Assembly (NCBI GenBank): GCA_937901145.1
Contig: CALCHE010000199.1
Span: 1 to 11,066 of the forward strand
Origin: an uncultured Clostridia bacterium
GTDB lineage: Bacteria; Bacillota; Clostridia; Oscillospirales; Acutalibacteraceae
Length of the DNA stretch: 11,066 nucleotides
Reading direction: 5' to 3'
Positions 1 to 6,456 of the stretch are shown one piece after another. Made by a program: the position numbers and the translations under genes. Each line of letters begins with the position of its first letter. Positions within the stretch are counted from its first letter, which is position 1. Below the pieces are notes generated by a model. That model saw only the letters and a program-made list of their open reading frames with translations, searched no databases and was not told the DNA's origin.

Positions 1-13
1 GCAATATAGAAAA

Positions 14-48
14 TCTCCTTTTCACCCGTTTTATAGGCAAAAAGGAGA
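14..48 (+). promoter_or_regulatory. Hairpin covering the ribosome binding site of the 29-codon ORF
   Basis: The 9-base arm TCTCCTTTT (14-22) is the exact reverse complement of AAAAGGAGA (40-48), with a 17-base loop. The right arm contains the AAAGGAG Shine-Dalgarno sequence of the ATG at 51, so in the RNA the stem would hide the ribosome binding site. The pairing is seen directly. A regulatory role is inference, and the hairpin could also be the terminator of a gene left of the window. Confidence 0.45.
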
Positions 49-50
49 GA

Positions 51-140
51 ATGGCTGGTAATAGAACAAAAGGGCCTAAAAAGAGAACGGCACAGAATGA
101 TGCAGATTTTCTGAAGGCGTTGGTTTTGAGTGTTGGGTAA
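51..140 (+). CDS. Small ORF, 29 aa, basic N-terminal half, unknown
   Basis: This ATG sits 3 bases after the AAAGGAGAG run (41-49), a strong if closely spaced ribosome binding site, and reads 29 codons to TAA. The product starts MAGNRTKGPKKRTAQN and is rich in Lys/Arg, then ends in a short hydrophobic stretch (FLKALVLSVG). I do not recognise it. It could be a genuine small protein, a leader peptide for the genes that begin at 191, or the 5' stub of a longer gene whose remainder was replaced when the A/T-rich block arrived. The hairpin over its ribosome binding site makes a translated leader worth considering. Coding status is uncertain because the ORF is so short. Confidence 0.35.
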   Translation: MAGNRTKGPKKRTAQNDADFLKALVLSVG

Positions 141-190
141 TTCTGCACAAGGCTACTCATTGTGATGTTTTATTAAATTAGGAGATGTTT

Positions 191-1933
191 ATGGGGTTTG
201 TAAAAAAAGAGCGTTTATATACATCTGGTCAAATGCTCATCAATGGTAAAAAAGTTTTTAAATATGCTGATATTATTATAGGAAGTGGAGAAAATTATTA
301 TCATGCGGTATTTCTCAAATTTCAGAACTATTTTACAATAAGGATGGATGATTATCAAACTTTTCCAACAACAGAAATCGCACGGAAGGTTTTGAGTATG
401 CTTCTTGAAACTGATTTGACCGGTCTATCTTCCGAAAAAATAGATAAAAATAATATTAAAAGTTTGCTTGATAGTTTAAATACGGAAGACAAATATTATA
501 AGAGCGGTAATTATATAGTTAGAACGGAAGAAAAAACTTTACATAGTAAAAAAACAACTTTTTTATTAAACTCTACTATTCCTCTTTCAAATATTAGTGC
601 TTGCATAACAAATATGAGTACAATATTAAGAGTTTCTGTAAGCAATGAAAATAAATATAAGCTTGACAAGTATGACAGGTTATTTTTTGTTTCAGCAGAT
701 GGAGAAGCTGTATTCAAAGAATTATTGTGCATAAAATCATATTCAGACAATGATAATATTGTTCTTGATTTTATTACTGAGCATGAATACTTCTTAAAAA
801 AGTCTCAGATAAATGGACAAAAAATCTCCGGGTCTTTAATTTGGACAATGCAAGTAATGGAATACTCAATTAATATAGGTAGAGATACTCCTATAGAAAT
901 GAGATACGAGAATAATTCGATAAACACTAGCAAAAAAAGATTCTTTTTTCTGTTTTCAATACAAGGTATTAAGATTCATAATGATATCAGATTTGGCTTG
1001 GTTACATTGTCAAATGAAAGTGGAATAGATATTGATAGGGAATCGGAATACAACAGTATGATTGATCAAGAAAATAGTTGTTATGCTCAAATCGCTGTTG
1101 TAAACAATTCGCTGAGATTGGCTGCAGAAGAAGCTGCTGTCATGGTTGATAAAGCCATAACACTTTTGCAAATATTATTGTTAGATGATTCTCCACGATG
1201 TTTTTTTAATACTAGGGATAAATATAAAACATGGAATATCGAAGTATTAAATTCTTCTCTTTCAATTAATGATTATTTCTATGTTGAAGATGTTATAAAT
1301 TCTAAGCAATATGCAATTTTGAATAAAACGAAAAGTAGTGCTTCTCACTTAGTTGATGTAGATGATGACTTTTCTAATCTGCTAAACAATGATAACTTTT
1401 TGGAGGATTTTTTCTACTTGAAAAAAGACAAAAAAGTTGAAGATTTATTACAATCTATTATTTGGTTGAAAGTATCAAGAGAAGCAAAAGATATGAAGGA
1501 GAAAGTAATATCTCTTTATAATTGTGTGGAATTTTTAGTTACTGGAGAGAAAGGATATACATTAAGTCAAGAATTATGTTCAGCCTATGGTTCTGAATAT
1601 GATGATTCCATTGCTGAAATTAAAAAAGTTGTTGATAAAATTCCAAATGAAAAATTGAAAGAAAGAATTAATGGAGTTATAGTTTCTTCGTTTGAGGGAA
1701 ATTCAAGTCTACATAGCAAATTAGAAACTCTAATTGAACGATTATCTGTTACTTTCGAAACTGCAGATTGGGATTTGTTTGATAAATTAAAAAAGAATAG
1801 GCAAAGATTGATTCATAACAAAAAAATTTCTACTCCTATTACTATTCAGGAGTTAAATGAATTATTTCATTTGTTTTCAAAGTTGATTGTTTACAAAATT
1901 ATTGACTTAAATGTTGGAGGCAACGATGATTGA
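191..1933 (+). CDS. HEPN-domain protein (Apea-like), putative defence RNase component
   Basis: The start at 191 is chosen over the in-frame ATG at 185 because GGAG (181-184) abuts 185 but lies 6 bases from 191. The protein is 580 aa, soluble, with no signal peptide or clear membrane segment. Residues 1 to about 420 are a large region I cannot assign. Residues about 425-575 are helical and resemble the Apea-like HEPN family: a helix ending in LYNCVEFLVTG near residue 445, then KKNRQRLIHNKK, where R537 and H542 form the R-x4-H motif that is the catalytic signature of HEPN RNases. HEPN proteins with long variable N-termini often serve in abortive-infection systems, where the N-terminus senses and the HEPN domain cuts RNA. 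That role here is inference. The gene overlaps the next one by 8 bases, so the two are probably co-translated. It is clearly A/T-richer than the operon at 3583-7204, which suggests horizontal acquisition. Confidence 0.72.
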   Translation: MGFVKKERLYTSGQMLINGKKVFKYADIIIGSGENYYHAVFLKFQNYFTIRMDDYQTFPTTEIARKVLSMLLETDLTGLSSEKIDKNNIKSLLDSLNTEDKYYKSGNYIVRTEEKTLHSKKTTFLLNSTIPLSNISACITNMSTILRVSVSNENKYKLDKYDRLFFVSADGEAVFKELLCIKSYSDNDNIVLDFITEHEYFLKKSQINGQKISGSLIWTMQVMEYSINIGRDTPIEMRYENNSINTSKKRFFFLFSIQGIKIHNDIRFGLVTLSNESGIDIDRESEYNSMIDQENSCYAQIAVVNNSLRLAAEEAAVMVDKAITLLQILLLDDSPRCFFNTRDKYKTWNIEVLNSSLSINDYFYVEDVINSKQYAILNKTKSSASHLVDVDDDFSNLLNNDNFLEDFFYLKKDKKVEDLLQSIIWLKVSREAKDMKEKVISLYNCVEFLVTGEKGYTLSQELCSAYGSEYDDSIAEIKKVVDKIPNEKLKERINGVIVSSFEGNSSLHSKLETLIERLSVTFETADWDLFDKLKKNRQRLIHNKKISTPITIQELNELFHLFSKLIVYKIIDLNVGGNDD

Positions 1934-2870
1934 TATTATAAGTTCATCCATCAGGCTTGGAAAATTGCTAAAGCAGCACAATGAATTAAAAATTATATCT
2001 GATTTTTTCTCTCAAATAGTTGAAGATAAAACGAATCCATGGGCATTTGAATATGTAAAACTTGTATCTACCAAGTTTGTAAAATATGGTTTGTATGCCT
2101 TTGATGTTGTTGATAAGATTCTAACAGAAAATCTTGAAGGTGAAGATGAATTTGTAATAAATATGGCTTCTAATATACAATCTTTTGTCTCTTCTCATTC
2201 AAATTATAGTGATATTCTTATCTTATCAAAAAAATATGGAGAAATATTGAATGATTATATTTCAGAACTTTTGAGGCAAATTGATGACTATCCTAAAATA
2301 AAACTAGAAAATATTTCATTGAAAATTCAACAGTGTTCTAATGAACTTTCTACAGCTGTATTGCGTAGTGGTGTTTTAAGTTGGATAATTGATCCTCTTA
2401 AAGTTCAATTGTTGAAAAAAGAAATGTCTTTCGTTGAAAAATATGAGATTCAAACTGCAGAGTTTGAACATTTATATCCATATAATAAAAATGTGCTTAA
2501 AATAATTGATTCGCTTAATCCTAATCAAAAGAAAATCGCATATCAAATTGAAAATATTAAATTTGTTCAATATTTGTTGAGAGTTGGTATTCTTCAAGGT
2601 TTTTTCTTCGATTTGTTTGACATAACAGAAGTACACATAACTAAAATAAAGGAAATATATGAAGATAAAAGTATACATCCCGTGATAATTAGAACGGATA
2701 TAATATATCCAACCAATCATCTCTTTCTCTTTAGATATACAAATAAAGGAAAGGTATCTTACCTGCTTGTGAAAAGTATGACTATTAATATTTCAAACGG
2801 AATCGGATCAACAACTTTGTCAGGATATTGCTATCCAACTAATGAGTATTCGTTACTAAAAGTAGAATAA
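1926..2870 (+). CDS. Unknown 314-aa partner of the HEPN protein
   Basis: The start is ATG 1926, five bases after GGAGG (1916-1920). The upstream in-frame ATG at 1911 lies before that site and is rejected. The first 8 bases overlap the end of the HEPN gene, which points to translational coupling and a shared job. The product is 314 aa, charged, mostly helical in appearance for about 200 residues (many Lys/Glu/Leu/Ile), and has no signal peptide. The last ~90 residues look more strand-rich (VIIRTDIIYP, LFLFRYTNKGKVSYLLV, GSTTLSGYCYP) and may be a separate small domain. I do not recognise a family and see no convincing nuclease, ATPase or protease motif. By position it could be an antitoxin, a sensor or a scaffold for the HEPN protein. 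That is inference. No clear terminator follows. Confidence 0.7.
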   Translation: MIDIISSSIRLGKLLKQHNELKIISDFFSQIVEDKTNPWAFEYVKLVSTKFVKYGLYAFDVVDKILTENLEGEDEFVINMASNIQSFVSSHSNYSDILILSKKYGEILNDYISELLRQIDDYPKIKLENISLKIQQCSNELSTAVLRSGVLSWIIDPLKVQLLKKEMSFVEKYEIQTAEFEHLYPYNKNVLKIIDSLNPNQKKIAYQIENIKFVQYLLRVGILQGFFFDLFDITEVHITKIKEIYEDKSIHPVIIRTDIIYPTNHLFLFRYTNKGKVSYLLVKSMTINISNGIGSTTLSGYCYPTNEYSLLKVE

Positions 2871-2985
2871 TTAATTGCAAATAATATCCTAATAAAAGCA
2901 TTGATTACTATTTTCGATGTTGTCTAGAAAGATTTTAAGCTTTAGAAAAAGTAAACAATATGAGATTGATTTAATCTAAATTCAA

Positions 2986-2991
2986 TATAAT
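2986..2991 (+). promoter_or_regulatory. Possible -10 box upstream of the decayed dehydrogenase
   Basis: A perfect TATAAT lies 28 bases before the ATG at 3020. The nearest -35-like hexamer, TTGATT (2966-2971), is only 14 bases upstream, which is too short for a standard promoter. A small dyad AGATT/AATCT (2964-2968 and 2973-2977) overlaps it. It is therefore weak, or a relic. Confidence 0.3.
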
Positions 2992-3019
2992 TGCCAAATT
3001 TGCCCTTGGGAGTACCACC

Positions 3020-3460
3020 ATGCTATCCTACACCTACAAATCACACAATAAATTCACCCTCACCGACAAACCCAAACCCGAGCTCCTCTCCTCTCGTGAT
3101 GCCATTGTCAGAGTAACTATGAGCAGTATCTGCTCGAGCGATTTACATATCAAACACGGCTCTGTGCCTCGTGCTGTTCCGGGTATTACCGTCGGTCACG
3201 AGATGGTAGGCATCGTTGAAATCCCCGACAGCGTCAGCGATGAACAGGCTCTCTTTGTGGGTGATGTTCTTGTCACAGATTTCTGGGCGACACGCATTTC
3301 TGAAATCACAGAGGATGACACTGTGCTTATTATCGGAGCAGGTCCTACGGGTATCTGTACTCTCCTTTTCACTATACTTTCAACACACAAGCCTCTTTCC
3401 TTTTTTGTTGGGAAGGGGCTTGTGTGTTGTCATAAACAAATGTATATTGGAGCGACATAA
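3020..3460 (+). pseudogene. Zinc-dependent alcohol dehydrogenase remnant, internal deletion and truncated
   Basis: The start follows GGGAG (3008-3012) by 7 bases. The first ~70 residues are the N-terminus of a medium-chain zinc alcohol dehydrogenase: the cysteine of the SSICSSDLH stretch and the His-Glu of VGHEMVG are two of the catalytic-zinc region ligands. The reading then jumps directly from GIVE to IPDSVSDEQALFVGDVL, which in intact family members lies well downstream, so the segment carrying the four structural-zinc cysteines is missing. The jump keeps the frame, so it is a deletion and not a frameshift. The nucleotide-binding GAGPTG motif follows, but homology stops near position 3365, and the final ~30 residues are read from a hairpin. 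Intact members are about 340-350 aa against 146 here. It should have no dehydrogenase activity. The deletion size is estimated from family knowledge, not an alignment. Confidence 0.8.
3381..3429 (+). terminator. Strong 20-bp hairpin after the dehydrogenase remnant
   Basis: The arm at 3381-3400 (CAACACACAAGCCTCTTTCC) pairs along its whole length with 3410-3429, with only two G-U wobbles and a 9-base T-rich loop. It sits at the point where dehydrogenase homology ends and lies inside the remnant's reading frame. There is no T-run after the right arm, so it is not a textbook intrinsic terminator. It may be an eroded terminator or a small mobile or structured repeat. Confidence 0.5.
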
Positions 3461-3523
3461 TAGTTGATAATGTTTTCTAAATTTAAAGCATTTTAAAATG
3501 TAACATATTATATCTTAATAGCC

Positions 3524-3552
3524 TTGAAAAAAGCAGTGCATACTGCTATACT
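3524..3552 (+). promoter_or_regulatory. Sigma-70/SigA-type promoter of the siroheme-protein/ABC operon
   Basis: TTGAAA (3524-3529) and TATACT (3547-3552) are separated by exactly 17 bases, and the start codon at 3583 lies about 30 bases downstream. This is the best-formed promoter in the left two thirds of the window. The spacer contains a perfect dyad, listed separately. Confidence 0.7.
3532..3547 (+). promoter_or_regulatory. Candidate operator inside the promoter spacer
   Basis: AGCAGT-GCAT-ACTGCT is a perfect 6+6 inverted repeat filling the spacer and touching the first base of the -10 box. A dimeric repressor bound here would block RNA polymerase. The regulator is not identifiable from the window. 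A metal, sulfur or redox sensor would suit the genes, but that is inference. Confidence 0.5.
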
Positions 3553-3582
3553 ATTGTTGTAATTTAAAAGGAGGCTTAATTT

Positions 3583-4518
3583 ATGAATAAACCTGTATAT
3601 CCCAAGTGTACTGTTCCTGCATCAGAGGTTGCAAGGATAAAGGGACTTGGCTTTTTAAGAGATAAAACAACTGAAGATAAATTCAACTGCAGAGTTCTTA
3701 CCGTAAACGGTAGGGTAAGCAGTGATTTTATGCGTGATGTTGCCGATGCCGCGGATAAATTCGGCAGTGGTAAGCTTGCTATGACTTCAAGAATGACAAT
3801 TGAAATTCAGGGTATTCCATACAGTAATGTTGATGATTTCATAGCCTTTATCAATTCAAAAGGTATAGAATGCGGAGGTACAGGTCCGAAGGTGCGTCCC
3901 GTTGTTTCCTGCAAAGGAACAACCTGTCAGTACGGACTTATTGATACATTCTCACTTTCAGAAAAAATCCATGAGAATTTTTATGTTGCTTATCACGGTG
4001 TCAAGCTTCCCCATAAATTCAAAATAGCAGTCGGTGGCTGTCCTAATAACTGTGTAAAGCCTGATATCAATGATGTCGGTGTCATCGGTCAGAGAAAACC
4101 AATGGTTTCCGATAAATGCATCGGTTGCGGTCTTTGTGCAAAAACTTGTCCTATGGGCGCAATCACGATGGAAAATAAGCTTCCCGTAATCGACAGAGAA
4201 AAGTGCAACAGCTGTGGCAGATGTACTGTGGCCTGCAAGGTTGACGGTATGGAAATCGAAAAAGGCGGATACAGACTTTATCTTGGCGGCAGATGGGGTA
4301 AAAAGGTCGGTAGAGGTGCACCTATTGATTACATCTTTGAAACTGAAGAAGAAATCCTTTCCGCAATCGAAAAGACAATTCTCTTTTACAGAGAAAACGG
4401 TGTAGCAGGGGAACGCTTTGCAGACACAATTGCGAGAGTTGGCTTCAGTAAAGCGAAGGAAGCTGTACTTTCAGACGAAATTCTAAAAAGAAAAGAAGAG
4501 ATTCTCAAGGATGAATAA
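3583..4518 (+). CDS. Sulfite/nitrite-reductase-like siroheme [4Fe-4S] protein with two ferredoxin clusters
   Basis: This 311-aa cytoplasmic protein has an ideal ribosome binding site (AAAGGAGG, 3567-3574, 8 bases before ATG). The N-terminal ferredoxin-like half-domain contains TSRMTIEIQG (residues 68-77), the siroheme-side arginine region. Next come C110-x4-C115 and C153-x3-C157, the four cysteines expected to hold the [4Fe-4S] cluster coupled to siroheme. A dicluster ferredoxin insert follows: C179/C182/C185/C189 and C208/C211/C214/C218. This domain order matches the small dissimilatory-sulfite-reductase-like proteins and AsrC-type anaerobic reductases, which reduce sulfite or nitrite with electrons from ferredoxin-like donors. 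It is about half the size of CysI, so a dimer or partner is likely. The C110-C115 spacing is one residue shorter than in CysI. Substrate is not deducible. It is the first gene of an operon with an importer, which overlaps its stop codon. Confidence 0.85.
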   Translation: MNKPVYPKCTVPASEVARIKGLGFLRDKTTEDKFNCRVLTVNGRVSSDFMRDVADAADKFGSGKLAMTSRMTIEIQGIPYSNVDDFIAFINSKGIECGGTGPKVRPVVSCKGTTCQYGLIDTFSLSEKIHENFYVAYHGVKLPHKFKIAVGGCPNNCVKPDINDVGVIGQRKPMVSDKCIGCGLCAKTCPMGAITMENKLPVIDREKCNSCGRCTVACKVDGMEIEKGGYRLYLGGRWGKKVGRGAPIDYIFETEEEILSAIEKTILFYRENGVAGERFADTIARVGFSKAKEAVLSDEILKRKEEILKDE

Positions 4519-5452
4519 GAAAAGTATAATTATTGCAGTTGTCATTGTTGTTCTTCTGATTTTTATTTCGGGTGCTGTTGAAACAAACAAACCTGAGAGC
4601 AGTGGAGAATATTTCACCTTTACCGATAGTGAAGGTGAAATTGTTGAGCTTTCCCATAAACCGCAGAAAACGGCAGTTCTTTTTTCGTCGCTTGCTGAAT
4701 GTTGGATTGAAGCAGGCGGTGAGGTTTATGTAACTGTGGGTGAAAGTGTTGAAAGAGGTCTTGTGAAAGAGGAGACAGAGCTTGTAGATAAGGGTGCAGG
4801 TAAAACAGTCGACACAGAAAAACTCATATCTCTTGAGCCTGATTTTGTAATTTGTTCGGCTGATATAGCTTCTCACCGTGATGTTGCTTCTGCTCTTAAA
4901 AAAGCGAAAATCCCCGTTGCGATGCTCAGAATGGACACCTTTGAGGATTATCTCACTATTCTCAGAACTCTTACAAAAATAACAGGCAAAACCGAGAATT
5001 ATGAACAATTCGGTGAAAATGCAAAAAGTGAAATTGAGCAGATAATCAGTGGCGGAAAAAGAGAAAATAACCCGAAAATTCTCTTTGTACGCTCCGGATC
5101 TTCCTATAGCTCTGCAAAGGCCAAAAAGGCAGATGATAACTTTGCGGCAAAAATTCTCGAGGATTTCGGATGTATCAATATTGCCGATAAGGCAGAGGTG
5201 CTTCTTGATAACCTCAGTGCCGAAGTGATACTCAAAGAAAATCCGCAGTATATTTTTGTATCGGTTATGGGCGATTATGATAACAGTAAGGCATATATGC
5301 AGGAGCTTCTCGCTAAGAAAGAGTATGCTTCTCTTGATGCTGTGAAAAACGGCAGAGTGTACTTTCTTCCTAAAGAGCTGTTTCAGTATAAGCCTTGCGG
5401 CAGATGGGCTGAAAGCTACAGATATATTTCATCAATTTTAAATAATGAGTGA
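4511..5452 (+). CDS. ABC transporter substrate-binding protein, iron-complex/cobalamin class
   Basis: The 313-aa product has a short basic N-terminus and a hydrophobic segment (residues about 5-23), then a periplasmic-binding-protein fold of the siderophore/heme/B12 class (PF01497 type): SLAECWIEAGG, the PDFVICSADIASHRDV region, TFEDYLTILRTLTKITGK, and a C-terminal KNGRVYFLP strand. It captures ligand outside the membrane and hands it to the permease encoded next. In Gram-positives such proteins are normally lipoproteins, but the expected lipobox reads ISGA with alanine in place of the anchoring cysteine. It is therefore either anchored by an uncleaved helix or released. The ATG overlaps the previous stop by 8 bases (ATGAATAA), suggesting coupled translation. 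Ligand unknown: ferric siderophore, heme, cobalamin or an oxyanion are all possible. Confidence 0.85.
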   Translation: MNKKSIIIAVVIVVLLIFISGAVETNKPESSGEYFTFTDSEGEIVELSHKPQKTAVLFSSLAECWIEAGGEVYVTVGESVERGLVKEETELVDKGAGKTVDTEKLISLEPDFVICSADIASHRDVASALKKAKIPVAMLRMDTFEDYLTILRTLTKITGKTENYEQFGENAKSEIEQIISGGKRENNPKILFVRSGSSYSSAKAKKADDNFAAKILEDFGCINIADKAEVLLDNLSAEVILKENPQYIFVSVMGDYDNSKAYMQELLAKKEYASLDAVKNGRVYFLPKELFQYKPCGRWAESYRYISSILNNE

Positions 5453-6456
5453 TGTTTATGACCCACAAAATAAATGCTAAATCAGCATACGGTAAAATTG
5501 GCCTTGTGCTGATTTTACTCTTTTTAAGCTTGCTGTCTCTTCGTTTCGGAAGTGCTGAAATGACAGATGCAGAATTCTTTGGCGGCCTATTTAACCGTCA
5601 GGGCTATGAAACAGAAGGAATTATTTTGCTGACTCTCAGATTGCCGAGAATTCTTGCGGCAATTATGGCAGGCGCAGGTCTTTCTGTTTCAGGTGTGATT
5701 TTGCAGAGCGTAACGGGAAATGAGCTTGCGTCACCTAATATTATCGGTGTAAATGCAGGTGCAGGCTTTTTTATGGTATTAATGCTTTTCTTCGCACCTC
5801 AGACGGTTTATTTAAGACCCCTTGCCGCCTTCGTCGGCGCCTTTATGACAACGTTGTTTATTCTTTCTGCAGCCTCAAAGGGTCAGTTTTCAAAAACGAC
5901 GGTTATTCTTTGCGGCGTTGCAATAACGGCGGTGCTTAATGCAGGAATATCGTTTCTTTCATATCTCAATCCGGATATACTTATGGATTACAACTTCTTT
6001 TCCGTAGGCGGCGTTGCCGGTACCGATGCAAATGAACTGCTTCTGCCGACAGTTGCTGTTGCTTTTTGTGTGACAGTAGCTCTTGTGTTTTCAAAGAAAA
6101 TTGATATTATGTGCCTTGGTGACAGCCTTGCCAATTCATTGGGTGTCAATGTCAAGCTTCTTCGTGTGGCCTGCCTTGCAGTAGCAGGACTTTCGGCGGC
6201 TTCTGCAGTATCCTTTGCGGGACTGCTTGGCTTTGTAGGGCTTGTTGTACCTCATATAGCAAGAAAAATCACCGACGGAAGTGTAAGTGAAATGCTTAAG
6301 GTGTCAGTAATAACAGGCGGAATTTTAGTTGTTACTGCAGACCTTATCGGCAGAACGCTGTTTGCTCCGTCTGAGATTCCCGTAGGTGTTGTTATGGCTT
6401 TTGTCGGTGCACCGTTTCTTCTTTATATTGTTATAAGGAGGGGTAAAAATGCTTGA
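5452..6456 (+). CDS. FecCD-family ABC transporter permease
   Basis: This is a 334-aa polytopic inner-membrane protein of about ten helices, the pore of an iron-complex/B12/heme importer. The family signature is clear: LRLPRILAAIMAGAGL followed by SGVILQSVTGNELASPNIIG (about residues 63-99), GLLGFVGLVVPHIAR near residue 265, and the C-terminal EIPVGVVMAFVGAPFLLYIV, the part that couples to the ATPase. The start is ambiguous: GTG 5449, ATG 5452 and ATG 5458 are in frame. I prefer 5452 because it forms the TGATG overlap with the stop of the binding-protein gene (5450-5452), typical of coupled translation. It probably works as a homodimer since only one permease gene is present. Confidence 0.92.
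   Translation: MFMTHKINAKSAYGKIGLVLILLFLSLLSLRFGSAEMTDAEFFGGLFNRQGYETEGIILLTLRLPRILAAIMAGAGLSVSGVILQSVTGNELASPNIIGVNAGAGFFMVLMLFFAPQTVYLRPLAAFVGAFMTTLFILSAASKGQFSKTTVILCGVAITAVLNAGISFLSYLNPDILMDYNFFSVGGVAGTDANELLLPTVAVAFCVTVALVFSKKIDIMCLGDSLANSLGVNVKLLRVACLAVAGLSAASAVSFAGLLGFVGLVVPHIARKITDGSVSEMLKVSVITGGILVVTADLIGRTLFAPSEIPVGVVMAFVGAPFLLYIVIRRGKNA

Noticed and set aside
185..190. ATG 185 as the HEPN gene start
   Set aside because: The GGAG site is directly adjacent to it with no spacing. ATG 191, 6 bases away, is better placed.
1911..1925. ATG 1911 as start of the partner gene
   Set aside because: It lies before the GGAGG site that serves ATG 1926.
4505..5008. 167-aa reverse-strand ORF opposite the binding-protein gene
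   Set aside because: It mirrors the well supported binding-protein gene, has no recognisable motif, and is a shadow frame.
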